This document shows, piece by piece, positions 44,497-53,447 of a stretch of DNA of 64,000 nucleotides. The notes beneath the pieces are model-generated. The model did no database searches, was not told the origin of the DNA, and saw nothing but the letters and a program-made list of their open reading frames with translations. The stretch comes from Mailhella massiliensis (lineage in GTDB: Bacteria; Desulfobacterota; Desulfovibrionia; Desulfovibrionales; Desulfovibrionaceae), in NCBI RefSeq assembly GCF_900155525.1, contig NZ_LT706952.1:1002406-1066405 (forward strand). Direction: 5' to 3'. Every line of letters starts with the position of its first letter. Position 1 is the stretch's first letter. The position numbers and the translations under genes are program-made.

Positions 44497-44928
44497 ATGC
44501 AGCTTACCGTCGCCTATCACAGAAACGGGGATGTCCACACCATTGAAACCGGTGGCGCAGCCCTCGGCAACATCGTCATCGACAACACCAACGTGCCCGC
44601 CGATCAGCGCGGCGGCACGGCCAAGCAGCTTCTCGGTTCCGCGGCTCTGTACTGCTACGCCGCGGCCCTCAACGCCGCCATGGAAGCCAGAGGCCTCAAA
44701 TACAACAGTCTCGACCTCACCGCCCTCATGGATGTGGACGCCAACGAAAAGGGCCAGAGCCGCGTTCTGAAGATCACCATTACCGCCAACGTGGGCATCG
44801 ATGAAGAGGACCTCGACACCTTCGACCGCGTGGCCCGCGTCATGAAGAACGGCTGCCTCGTCACCGGTTCCCTCCATGACGGCATAGAAATGGAATACAA
44901 GCTCAATCCCGTCTGCGACGACGACTGA
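44497..44928 (+). CDS. OsmC-like protein
   Basis: A 143-residue protein of the OsmC/Ohr fold. Two cysteines occur where the family has its redox pair: one in LLGSAALYCYAAALNAAM on the central helix and one in RVMKNGCLVTGSLHDG. Family members reduce organic hydroperoxides with a dihydrolipoamide-type thiol, and a dihydrolipoamide dehydrogenase gene follows 83 bases later, an attractive partner. AAGGAAAA precedes the ATG. In this cluster it may instead handle a sulfur or thiol intermediate. Confidence 0.85.
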   Translation: MQLTVAYHRNGDVHTIETGGAALGNIVIDNTNVPADQRGGTAKQLLGSAALYCYAAALNAAMEARGLKYNSLDLTALMDVDANEKGQSRVLKITITANVGIDEEDLDTFDRVARVMKNGCLVTGSLHDGIEMEYKLNPVCDDD

Positions 44929-45011
44929 TTTTTCCCCTGCCCGCATCCCGTGAAAGGCCGCTTCTCCGCGGCGCTCCCGGGACGCGGCAGAAAAACAAGG
45001 AAAGGTTCCCC

Positions 45012-46430
45012 ATGCGCATCACCGTCATCGGTGCAGGCCCCGGCGGCTACACGGCCGCCTTCAACGCCGCAAAACGCGGTGCGGACGTCACCCTCGTGGA
45101 ATCCACCCGGCTCGGCGGCACCTGTCTCAACTGCGGCTGCATTCCCACCAAAACCCTGAAATCCTCGGCAGAAGCGCTGGAAACCATCCGCCGCGCCGGA
45201 GAATTCGGCATTTCCTGCGAAGGCGCCCCTTCCGTGGACATGCCCTCCGTCATCGCCAGAAAGCGCAAGGTTTCCGAAACCCTGCGCGGGGGCCTCGAAA
45301 AGACCTGCCGGAAGCTGAAGGTCAACGTGGTCATGGGCCGCGGCCGCGTGGTAAGCGCAAACCTCGTGCAGGCCACCCTTGCCGACGGCACGGTTCAGGA
45401 CATCGAAGGCGACAGGGTCATCATCGCCACCGGCTCCAACGTGCTGAATCTCCCCTCCCTGCCCGTGGACGGCAGGTATATTCTTTCCAGCAATGAAGCT
45501 CTGGAACTCGACCATGTGCCCGCGCGCCTCATCATCGTGGGCGGCGGCGTGGTCGGCACGGAACTGGCCTTCATCTTCCGCGCCTTCGGCAGCGAAGTGA
45601 CCATCGTGGAAGGGCAGAACCGCCTTCTGCCCGTGCCCTCCGTGGACGAGGAAATGAGCAGGCTCCTCCTGCGCGAAGCCAAGAAGAAAGGCATCAAGGT
45701 GGAACTCGCCCGTACCGTGAACGCCACGAAGGTGGAAGACGGCAGGGTCTTTGCCGACCTCGGCCCCTCTCCCTTCCTCGCTCCCGAGCTTGTGCCCGCC
45801 TCCGCCAAAAAGCCCGTCACCCTTGAGGCCGACTGCATCTTCATGACCATCGGCCGCGTGCCCGTGACCGACGGCCTCGGCCTTGCCGAAGCGGGAGTCG
45901 CCACCGACAAGCGCGGCTACATCACCGTGAACGACCAGCTCGAAACCTCCGTGCCCGGCATCTACGCCATCGGCGACATTCTCGGCCCCGCGCGCATCAT
46001 GCTGGCGCACATGGCCTCTGCCGAAGCGCATGTGGCCGTGGCCAACATCTTCGGCGCGAGCGAAAAGCCCAATTACGACGTGGTTCCCTCCGGCATCTTC
46101 AGCTCGCCGGAAATCGGCGACGTGGGCCTTACCGAAGCGCAGGCCAAGGCCAAGGGCTTCGACGTCGTCACCTCGGAATTCCAGTTCCGGGAACTGGGCA
46201 AGGCGCAGGCCATGGGCGAACTGCCCGGCGTGTTCAAGCTGGTGGCGGACAAGGAAAGCGGCAGGCTCCTCGGCGCGCACTTTGCCGGCGCCCATGCCAC
46301 GGACCTCATTGCCGAATGCGCCCTCGCCCTTGAGATGGGAGCGAAGGTTTCCGACATCTCCCGCACCATCCACGCCCACCCCACGCTGGCCGAAGGCGTG
46401 ATGGAAGCCGCCGCAGGCATAAGTCTATAA
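45012..46430 (+). CDS. lpdA: Dihydrolipoamide dehydrogenase
   Basis: A 472-residue flavin disulfide reductase. FAD-binding GAGPGGYTAAFNAAKRG is followed by the redox disulfide in GGTCLNCGCIPTKTL, with an extra cysteine inside the usual CxxxxC. The NAD-binding motif is GGGVVGTELAFIF, the second FAD motif is YAIGDILG, and the catalytic His-Glu pair is in HAHPTLAEG. It reoxidises dihydrolipoamide with NAD+. No 2-oxoacid dehydrogenase E1/E2 or glycine cleavage genes are adjacent, so its partner is unusual here, perhaps the OsmC-like protein. AAGGAAAGG precedes the ATG. Confidence 0.96.
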   Translation: MRITVIGAGPGGYTAAFNAAKRGADVTLVESTRLGGTCLNCGCIPTKTLKSSAEALETIRRAGEFGISCEGAPSVDMPSVIARKRKVSETLRGGLEKTCRKLKVNVVMGRGRVVSANLVQATLADGTVQDIEGDRVIIATGSNVLNLPSLPVDGRYILSSNEALELDHVPARLIIVGGGVVGTELAFIFRAFGSEVTIVEGQNRLLPVPSVDEEMSRLLLREAKKKGIKVELARTVNATKVEDGRVFADLGPSPFLAPELVPASAKKPVTLEADCIFMTIGRVPVTDGLGLAEAGVATDKRGYITVNDQLETSVPGIYAIGDILGPARIMLAHMASAEAHVAVANIFGASEKPNYDVVPSGIFSSPEIGDVGLTEAQAKAKGFDVVTSEFQFRELGKAQAMGELPGVFKLVADKESGRLLGAHFAGAHATDLIAECALALEMGAKVSDISRTIHAHPTLAEGVMEAAAGISL

Positions 46431-46568
46431 AAGGAACGCCCGGATTTCAGGGCGGTATCAGCCTTTCAACCCTCTCATACTGCTTTTGCAGAAAAAAATA
46501 AAACTCTGGGGCCCGCATGAAAACATGTGAAGCCCTTTAAACTCATGTATCGTCAATGACGGCCCACA

Positions 46569-47087
46569 TCAGCGTCTGTTCCACGGCATACGTGCGAGCA
46601 GAAGGCCGAGACCGCAGAAACCGGTGACACCGGCAAACACGAGACCCGCTCCCACGAAGGCGGAAAGCCACACCATGGGGGACCAGACAAGGCCGCCCAG
46701 GAGGCCGAGTAGCACCAGAGCGCCCGCGCCTATCTGTATCTGACGGAAAAGCGGGAACTGAGCGCGCCCCGTCTTTACGGGCAGGCCTTCCTTTTTCCAC
46801 CCGGAAAGACCGCCTTCCATCTGCCAGGCCTGGGTATCCCCGGCAAGACGGGCAAGCAGATCGGCATTCTTGTCCGTCCGGTTCCCGGAACGGCAGAAGA
46901 AGATCACGGGTTTTTCAGGCGCGTCCGCATCCTTGAGCGGATAGTTTTCGGCAATGGAAAGCGGCACGAGGCGGGCTTCGGGGATGAAATTTTCGGCATA
47001 TTCGGAACTTTCCCGTATATCGACGAGCCGGGCTTCCCCTTTTTGCAGCATATCGAAGGCGTTGCGCGGAGAAATGGTAGGCAGCAT
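46569..47087 (-). CDS. Rhodanese-like protein with C-terminal membrane domain
   Basis: A 172-residue protein. Residues 1-105 are a rhodanese (sulfurtransferase) domain with active-site Cys65 in VIFFCRSGNRT. Residues about 110-165 form two membrane segments (GAGALVLLGLLGGLVW and FVGAGLVFAGVTGFCGLGLLLA) of DUF2892 type. AAGGAGG precedes the ATG on the minus strand. Such proteins carry sulfane sulfur at the membrane. It is monocistronic, convergent with lpdA. Confidence 0.92.
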   Translation of the reverse strand: MLPTISPRNAFDMLQKGEARLVDIRESSEYAENFIPEARLVPLSIAENYPLKDADAPEKPVIFFCRSGNRTDKNADLLARLAGDTQAWQMEGGLSGWKKEGLPVKTGRAQFPLFRQIQIGAGALVLLGLLGGLVWSPMVWLSAFVGAGLVFAGVTGFCGLGLLLARMPWNRR

Positions 47088-47457
47088 GGCGAAATCCTCC
47101 TTTTTCCCGAGAATGTGTCAGGAAAAGGAACATCGCGCAAGGGGAAAAATTTTTTACCCCGCTTTCCTGCGGCACTCCGGCTTTTCCCTGAACATCGGCG
47201 CAGGGCCTGTCTCTCTCGGGCATCACGATACCGTCTTCCCTTTTTCTGCCGTACGCCGCCTCCTCTGTTCCTATCATTCCGGAAGATAAGCTGCCCTGGC
47301 CCGGCCTGCGCTCCCCCGCCTCTTTGAATGACGCTCCCGAAATTGCCGCGTTCTCTTTGCCGAAACGCTCTCCTTGCCCTCATGTTTCATTATTGTTCAA
47401 TGACTACATATAAAAACATATTAAATACAGCTTGTTATATTTTTTATAGACCAGTGA
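47088..47457. other. Intergenic region upstream of the glycine riboswitch
   Basis: About 370 bases between the divergent rhodanese gene and the promoter at 47458. The first part is GC-rich, the last 100 bases are A+T-rich (promoter-proximal). No gene or RNA is recognisable. Confidence 0.5.
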
Positions 47458-47487
47458 TTGACATTTACGACAAAAGCGTACTAGATT
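47458..47487 (+). promoter_or_regulatory. Promoter of the riboswitch-symporter transcript
   Basis: TTGACA at 47458-47463, an 18-base spacer, and TAGATT at 47482-47487, in A+T-rich sequence, placed about 80 bases before the riboswitch aptamer. Confidence 0.6.
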
Positions 47488-47566
47488 CCTTTGCGCTTCA
47501 ACAGGTGAAGCATACGATCCCGTAGAAACTGTTTGAAGGCTGCAGGGCCGACTAACAGCGGAGGGA

Positions 47567-47638
47567 GCTCTGGAGAATCCCGTTTGGGTGCCGAAGGTGC
47601 AAGGCGAAAGCCGAAACTCTCAGGCCAAAGGACAGAGC
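47567..47638 (+). ncRNA. Glycine riboswitch (single aptamer)
   Basis: The stem GCTCTG (47567-47572) pairs with CAGAGC (47633-47638). The conserved core is visible: GGAGAATCCC, GCCGAAGGTGCAAGGC, then CCGAAACTCTCAGG and AAAGGACAGAG, all hallmark glycine-aptamer strings. Only one full aptamer is evident; the sequence upstream (47520-47560) may be a vestigial partner. It precedes an AGCS-type symporter gene, a known class of glycine-riboswitch target. Confidence 0.9.
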
Positions 47639-47693
47639 TTAGGAACGTATCGACCGACACTATCTGCCGCCGTATCCCTAAGCGTTTTCTCTG

Positions 47694-47723
47694 GAGCAAA
47701 TCGCATGGATTTGCTCTTTTTTT
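47694..47723 (+). terminator. Intrinsic terminator, probable riboswitch expression platform
   Basis: GAGCAAATC (47694-47702) and GATTTGCTC (47708-47716) form a perfect hairpin followed by seven T, 55 bases after the aptamer and 60 bases before the symporter start. This suggests control by premature termination. Confidence 0.88.
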
Positions 47724-47783
47724 GTACCCTGAAACGGGGCGGCGAAAGCGCGAGGATTTTCCGGCCGCCCGAAGGAATGTGAC

Positions 47784-49130
47784 ATGGAATTCATCGGTCA
47801 GATAGTGGACGCGGTCAACAGCGTACTGTGGGGGTGGCTTCTTCTCTTTCTTCTCTGCGGTACCGGTATCTTCTATACCGTCCGTCTGCGCTTCATCCAG
47901 CTTCGCAGGCTTCCTCACGCCTTCCGTCGCCTGTTCAGCAACATTTCCCTGAACGGCGAAAGCGCCGACCATACCGGCATGAGCTCCTTCCAGGCTCTGG
48001 CCACCGCCGTTGCCGCACAGGTGGGCACGGGCAACATCGCCGGGGCGGCCACCGCCATCGCCGCAGGCGGGCCGGGCGCCATCTTCTGGATGTGGCTCAG
48101 CGCCTTCTTCGGCATGGCCACCAACTATGCGGAAGCCGTGCTGGCCCAGAAGTACAAGAGCACCAACGAACGCGGCGAAACCGTCGGCGGCCCCGCCTAC
48201 TACATCCGCGCCGCCTTCACGGGCACGTTCGGCAAGACGCTCGCCGCCTTCTTCTCCGTGGCCATCATTCTCGCCCTCGGCTTCATGGGCAACATGGTGC
48301 AGTCCAACTCCATAGGCGCGGCCTTCAGCACGGCCTTCGGCATATCTCCCGTGCTTGTGGGCGTGGTTGTGGCCCTCATTTCCGCCGCCATCTTCATCGG
48401 CGGCGCGAAGCGCATCGCCTGGGTCATGGAAAAGCTCGTGCCCCTCATGGCGCTGCTTTATGTCGGCGGATGTCTCATCATCATTTTCGCCAACATTTCC
48501 GCCCTGCCCGGCGCGTTCAAAACCATCTTCGTCATGGCCTTCGATCCCCAGTCCGCGGGCGGCGGCGCTCTCGGCATCACCGTGCGTGAAGCCATGCGCT
48601 ACGGCGTGGCCCGCGGCCTCTTCTCCAACGAAGCCGGTATGGGTTCCACCCCCCATGCCCACGCACTGGCCAAGGTGGCCCATCCCGACGACCAGGGCAT
48701 GATGGCCATGATGGGCGTGTTCATCGATACCTTCGTAGTGCTCACCTGCACGGCCCTCGTCATCGTGATCACCGGCGTATGGAACTCGGGCATCACCGGC
48801 ACGGAGCTCGCCCAGACGGCCTTCGACACGGTGTTCGGTTCCTTCGGCAACATCTACATCGCCATCTGCCTGTTCTTCTTCGCCTTCTCCACCATCATCG
48901 GCTGGTACTTCTTCGGCGAGGCCAACGTCAAGGCGCTCTTCGGCGCAAAGTATGTGAAAATCTACGCCGCCATTGTCGTGCTGTTCATCGTGATCGGTTC
49001 CGGCCTCAAGGTGAACCTCGTGTGGAACATGTCCGACATGTTCAACGGCCTCATGGTTCTGCCCAACCTCATCGGCCTGCTGGCCCTCTCCGGCGTGGTC
49101 GTCGCCATTGCGAAAAGTAAAAAGGAATAG
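47784..49130 (+). CDS. Sodium:alanine/glycine symporter (AGCS family)
   Basis: A 448-residue Na+-coupled amino-acid symporter with about 10-11 membrane segments. Family motifs are GTGNIAGAATAIAAGGPGAIFWMW (Na+/substrate region), MATNYAEAVLAQKYK and GLFSNEAGMGSTPHAHA. GAAGGAA precedes the ATG. The glycine riboswitch with terminator upstream indicates glycine-dependent expression and makes glycine (or alanine) a likely substrate. Confidence 0.95.
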   Translation: MEFIGQIVDAVNSVLWGWLLLFLLCGTGIFYTVRLRFIQLRRLPHAFRRLFSNISLNGESADHTGMSSFQALATAVAAQVGTGNIAGAATAIAAGGPGAIFWMWLSAFFGMATNYAEAVLAQKYKSTNERGETVGGPAYYIRAAFTGTFGKTLAAFFSVAIILALGFMGNMVQSNSIGAAFSTAFGISPVLVGVVVALISAAIFIGGAKRIAWVMEKLVPLMALLYVGGCLIIIFANISALPGAFKTIFVMAFDPQSAGGGALGITVREAMRYGVARGLFSNEAGMGSTPHAHALAKVAHPDDQGMMAMMGVFIDTFVVLTCTALVIVITGVWNSGITGTELAQTAFDTVFGSFGNIYIAICLFFFAFSTIIGWYFFGEANVKALFGAKYVKIYAAIVVLFIVIGSGLKVNLVWNMSDMFNGLMVLPNLIGLLALSGVVVAIAKSKKE

Positions 49131-49155
49131 CCCTCTGACCGGCATACGCTAAAAC

Positions 49156-49192
49156 GCGGCCCCCATCCCGAAGGATGAGGGCCGCATTTTTG
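49156..49192. terminator. Terminator between the symporter and valS genes
   Basis: GCGGCCCCCATCC (49156-49168) pairs with GGATGAGGGCCGC (49173-49185) with one mismatch, followed by ATTTTTG. It serves the symporter gene and may also stop the convergent valS transcript. Confidence 0.85.
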
Positions 49193-49259
49193 TTTCATAT
49201 AACGTCGGGGATTGAGCCTGAAGCCTCAGGGGCCGGGCCTGTCCGCGACGTTTTTCTCA

Positions 49260-51911
49260 TCAGTCCTGTTCCATGGCTTCCTTGAAGCGGATCTGAAGAG
49301 CCTGCATCTTGGCCTTCTTGTCCATCAGTTCCGTCTGGCGGGCCTTTTCGGACTCCACGAGTTCCGCAGGAGCGCGCTTGACGAAGTTCTCGTTGGAAAG
49401 CTTGCCGTTGAGGGCCACGAGATCCTTGTCCACCTTGCCGATTTCCTTCTCGAGGCGGGCTAGCTCGGCCTGGAAGTCCACCGCGCCCGTAAGCAGTACG
49501 ATGACCTCGCAGCCGCGCACCACGTTGCTGGCCGAAGCCTTGGGCGCATGGGCGTTCTTGTCGATGGTGAGCGATTCCAGACGCGCCAGATCGAAGAAGC
49601 CGCGGTTGGCTTCCAGGAGCGCTGCCTGTTCCGCGCCTGCCGGACGCAGCACCACGGAAAGCTTGTAAGAAGGCTTGATGTTGAGCTCGGCGCGGATGGT
49701 ACGGATGGCGCTGATGGCTTCCTGCAGGAAGATCATCTCGTCCGCCTCGCGGCTCTTCACACATTCGGGGCGGGCCGCAGGATAGAGTTCCGTGGCGATA
49801 TCCGTGCCTTCATGACCGGGCAGGGAATCCCACACCTCGGCGGTGACGAAGGGAATCATGGGATGCAGCAGAAGGAGCGTTTCACGCAGCACGGTGTAGA
49901 GCACATACTGGGCTTCTTCCTTTGCAGGGCCTTCTTCCTTCATGTCGGCCTTGATGAGTTCCAGATACCAGTCGCAGAATTCGTTCCACAGGAACTTGTA
50001 CACACACTGGGCGGCGTCGTTGAAACGGTAGCTTTCCAGCGCGGCGTCCTCTTCCACCTTGATTTCCTCAAGACGGGTGAGAATCCACTTGTGGTGCAGG
50101 CCCTTCACCGAACCGAGATCCACGGCCTTAGGCTCGCCCTGTTCGGGAAGATTCATGAGCGCGAAGCGCGAGGCGTTCCACACCTTGTTTACGAAATGGC
50201 GGTAGCCTTCGATGCGCTCTTCCGACATGCGGATGTCGCGGCCCATGGCGGCAAAGGCGGCCAGGGTGAAGCGCAGAGAGTCCGCGCCGTACTTGCGGAT
50301 CATGTCCTGAGGGTTGATGCCGTTGCCCAGAGACTTGGACATCTTGCGGCCCTGCGCATCGCGCACCAGCGCATGAATGTACACTTCGCGGAAGGGCACT
50401 TCGCCCATGAAGTGCTGCCCCATCATGATCATGCGGGCCACCCAGAAGAACAGGATGTCGAAGGCCGTCACCAGCACGGAGGTGGGGTAGTACTTCTTCA
50501 GCGTTTCGGTCTTTTCGGGCCAGCCCATGGTGGAGAAGGGCCACAGGGCGGAAGAGAACCAGGTATCCAGAACGTCGGGGTCCTGTTCCAGCTTCCTGCT
50601 TCCGCACTTGGGGCAGACGGTGGGATCTTCCTCCGCCACGATGAGCTCGCCGCAGTCGGCGCACGTCCAGGCGGGAATGCGATGTCCCCACCAGATCTGA
50701 CGGCTGATGCACCAGTCGCGGATGTTGTCCAGCCAGTTGTAGTAGGTCTTGGTCCAGCTTTCAGGATAAATCTTTATCTTGTCCGGCACGGCGGCACGGG
50801 CGGCGGGAGCCATCTTGCTGATGGCCACGAACCACTGATCGGACACATAGGGTTCGATGACCGTCTTGCAGCGGTAGCAGCAGCCCACGCTGTGGGCAAG
50901 CGGTTCCTCCTTCACGAGGTGGCCGTTTTCGCGCAGTTCCTCCACGATGGCCTTGCGGCATTCCTCGCGGCTCATGCCCGCGTAGCGGCCGCAGACATCG
51001 CTCATGCACATGTTGCCGTTGTCGTCGATGACCTGAATGAATTCCAGGCCGTGGGCATGGCCGAGATTCCAGTCGTTGGGGTCGTGGCAGGGCGTGACCT
51101 TGAGGCAGCCTGTGCCGAATTCGCGGTCCACATAGCGGTCGGCGATGAGGGGCACTTCGCGGTTCACCACGGGCACGATGAGCTTCTTGCCCACCAGGGA
51201 GGCGTAGCGTTCGTCCTCGGGATGCACGCACACGGCGGAGTCGCCGAGAATGGTTTCGGGACGGGTGGTGGCGATGGTTACGGAGCCGGAACCGTCGGCG
51301 AAATCATAACGCACATGCCAGAGCGAACCCTTGGAGTCGACGTGATCCACTTCGTCGTCGGCAAGGGCGGTATGGCAGCGGGGGCACCAGTTGACGATGT
51401 ACTTGCCCTTGTAGATGAGCCCTTCGTTGTAGAGCTGCACGAAAACCTTGCGGACGGCACGGGCGAGATTGTCGTCCATGGTGAAGGCTTCGCGCGTCCA
51501 GTCCACGGAGGAACCGAGTTCCTTGATCTGCTCGAGAATCTGCCCGCCGTACTGCTTCTTCCAGTCCCACACGCGCTCGATGAACGCTTCGCGGCCCACG
51601 TCGTGACGCTTCTTGCCTTCCTTGGCGAGCGCGCGCTCCACCACGTTCTGCGTGGCGATGCCCGCATGGTCGGTGCCGGGAATCCACAGAACATTTTTAC
51701 CCTTCTGGCGGGCATGACGGCAGAGTATGTCCTGAAGAGTCTGGTTCAGGGCATGACCGATATGCAGGATACCCGTGACGTTGGGCGGAGGAATGACGAT
51801 GGAATAAGGATCGCCGGGGGCGGACATGTCGGGCGTGAAAGTCCTGGCTTCTTCCCAGTGCTTACGCCAGTGAGCTTCCACTTCCTGGGGTTCGTAGGCT
51901 TTGGACAGCAT
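49260..51911 (-). CDS. valS: Valyl-tRNA synthetase
   Basis: An 883-residue class I aminoacyl-tRNA synthetase charging tRNA-Val, including the tRNA at 6305. The ATP-site motifs are HIGHALN (HIGH) near residue 50 and KMSKSLGNG (KMSKS). Zinc-finger-like pairs WCPRCHT and CADCGE...CPKCGS are present, as is the editing domain (TTRPETILGDSAV). The C-terminal ~65 residues are the tRNA-binding coiled coil (LARLEKEIGKVDKDL). The start at 51911 has GGAG upstream and begins MLSKAYEPQEVE; a longer form from 52004 looks non-native. Confidence 0.98.
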   Translation of the reverse strand: MLSKAYEPQEVEAHWRKHWEEARTFTPDMSAPGDPYSIVIPPPNVTGILHIGHALNQTLQDILCRHARQKGKNVLWIPGTDHAGIATQNVVERALAKEGKKRHDVGREAFIERVWDWKKQYGGQILEQIKELGSSVDWTREAFTMDDNLARAVRKVFVQLYNEGLIYKGKYIVNWCPRCHTALADDEVDHVDSKGSLWHVRYDFADGSGSVTIATTRPETILGDSAVCVHPEDERYASLVGKKLIVPVVNREVPLIADRYVDREFGTGCLKVTPCHDPNDWNLGHAHGLEFIQVIDDNGNMCMSDVCGRYAGMSREECRKAIVEELRENGHLVKEEPLAHSVGCCYRCKTVIEPYVSDQWFVAISKMAPAARAAVPDKIKIYPESWTKTYYNWLDNIRDWCISRQIWWGHRIPAWTCADCGELIVAEEDPTVCPKCGSRKLEQDPDVLDTWFSSALWPFSTMGWPEKTETLKKYYPTSVLVTAFDILFFWVARMIMMGQHFMGEVPFREVYIHALVRDAQGRKMSKSLGNGINPQDMIRKYGADSLRFTLAAFAAMGRDIRMSEERIEGYRHFVNKVWNASRFALMNLPEQGEPKAVDLGSVKGLHHKWILTRLEEIKVEEDAALESYRFNDAAQCVYKFLWNEFCDWYLELIKADMKEEGPAKEEAQYVLYTVLRETLLLLHPMIPFVTAEVWDSLPGHEGTDIATELYPAARPECVKSREADEMIFLQEAISAIRTIRAELNIKPSYKLSVVLRPAGAEQAALLEANRGFFDLARLESLTIDKNAHAPKASASNVVRGCEVIVLLTGAVDFQAELARLEKEIGKVDKDLVALNGKLSNENFVKRAPAELVESEKARQTELMDKKAKMQALQIRFKEAMEQD

Positions 51912-52084
51912 TGAATGGCTCCAGTGTTTTAACAATTCGCCGCTCGATGAGGGCGCGTCCTGCCGGAAAACGGGGTCGCTCCGCTGCGGAGGATCTTGCG
52001 ACAAGGCATGCCGTCATGCCTCTTCCGGCTTCCTTCCCTTGCCGAACGGGCGGCTTGTGCGTATGCATAGACACGGAGGAAAAC

Positions 52085-53326
52085 ATGATCGCCATACTCT
52101 GGGACGCCTCCCACATCTGGGGATATCTGCTGCTGCACGCCGTTCGTTCGACGGGCATTCCCTTCCGTGTACTCAAAGGGTTAGACATAGCCCAGACCGG
52201 TCTGTCTGGCAAGATGCTCATGGTGCCCGGAGGTTCCGCGCGGCGCAAGGCGGAAGCTCTGGGAACGGCAGGCATGGAGGAAGTCCGGCGCTTCGTGCAG
52301 AAAGGCGGCCACTATGCGGGCTTCTGCGGCGGCGCAGGGCTTGCCCTGGCCGGTTCTCTCGGCCTCTGCCCATGGAATCGCGACGGCATGGCCGACCGCC
52401 TGCAGCACCTTGTTTCCGGGCATTTCTCCTGCTCTCTTGCCGAGGGGCATCCCCTCGTACCCTCCGACCTTGCCGGAAAAACGGCACTTCTGCCCGTGTG
52501 GTGGCCCGGCCGCTTCAACGAACCGGAAAACGCCGACGGCGTGGAAGTGCTCGCACGCTACCGCGCCCCGGGGCCCGACCTCTATGTGGCCGATCTTCCC
52601 TACGCCTCCATGCCCTCGGACATTCTTGCGGAATGGAACGCCATGTACGGCGTCACGCTGCGCCCTTCCCTGCTGGACGGACGCCCCTGCGTCGTTTCCG
52701 GAAACTACGGCAAAGGAAGCTGGCTTTTAAGCTACAGCCATCTGGAAACTCCCGCGGACTTTCCCGGGTCGGAACAGGCCGGCGCGTGGCTTCTGCATAT
52801 TCTGCGTTCCTGGTGCGATTCCTCCCTCACCATGACCGCTCTGCCTGCGCTGAGCTTCGACGCCCTGCCCGTACTCTGGGAGGATGCGGTTCTTCTTTCC
52901 GCAAAGACAACGCTGCAGAAGCTCATTGCTCTGGCCGGGGAACTGGGACTGCTTTTTCCGCGCAACCGCTGGCTCCTCGGCTGGCGCTCCGGCGTGCCGG
53001 GAGCACAGTTCAACAGCCTGAACGCCGCCCTGTCCACCACGCTCAGCCTCCCGCCCGACACGTGCAGGATCCACATCTGGAAGGAAAAGCGGAACGACTT
53101 TGAAAAAGCCTTCGCCCTGTTCGCCCAGGGCGCCCGAAGCTGGCTTCTGGCCCGCCGTCTGGCCGACACGCTGGCCGATTCCGCACCGGGTATGCTCCCG
53201 CGTGAACTTCTGGTGGATCAGCGCAGCGCGCTCTTCGGCTCCCCCATGTTCGGCGGAGGACTCAGCGAACAGCTTCTGGACATGCTGGAAGACCTGGTAT
53301 GCTCTTCCTCCTGCCCGGCAGCATAA
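52085..53326 (+). CDS. BPL_N-type (glutamine-amidotransferase-fold) protein of unknown role
   Basis: A 413-residue cytoplasmic protein. The N-terminal ~210 residues match the biotin-protein-ligase N-terminal fold, a class I amidotransferase-like domain: MVPGGSARRK, then the nucleophile-elbow GFCGGAGLALAG with Cys, and later SYSHLETP with His. This arrangement implies a catalytic Cys, though the function is unproven in the family. The C-terminal half is helical with no known domain. GGAGG precedes the ATG at 52085. It is divergent from valS with a short gap and ends before a terminator shared with the XRE gene. Confidence 0.75.
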   Translation: MIAILWDASHIWGYLLLHAVRSTGIPFRVLKGLDIAQTGLSGKMLMVPGGSARRKAEALGTAGMEEVRRFVQKGGHYAGFCGGAGLALAGSLGLCPWNRDGMADRLQHLVSGHFSCSLAEGHPLVPSDLAGKTALLPVWWPGRFNEPENADGVEVLARYRAPGPDLYVADLPYASMPSDILAEWNAMYGVTLRPSLLDGRPCVVSGNYGKGSWLLSYSHLETPADFPGSEQAGAWLLHILRSWCDSSLTMTALPALSFDALPVLWEDAVLLSAKTTLQKLIALAGELGLLFPRNRWLLGWRSGVPGAQFNSLNAALSTTLSLPPDTCRIHIWKEKRNDFEKAFALFAQGARSWLLARRLADTLADSAPGMLPRELLVDQRSALFGSPMFGGGLSEQLLDMLEDLVCSSSCPAA

Positions 53327-53383
53327 GCAGCCGTCTTCGACCGCAGCGCCGGAACACGACGTTCCCGCAAGGAACGCCCGGTA

Positions 53384-53415
53384 TAAAAAAAGCCTTTCCC
53401 GGAAAAGGGAAAGGC
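53384..53415 (-). terminator. Rho-independent terminator of the XRE-family gene
   Basis: GCCTTTCCC (53392-53400) and GGGAAAGGC (53407-53415) form a perfect stem. Seven A at 53385-53391 give a T-run on the minus strand; a run of A on the other side makes it possibly bidirectional. Confidence 0.88.
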
Positions 53416-53447
53416 GAAAAAACAACGCCCGGAGGCGGAGCATGGTT

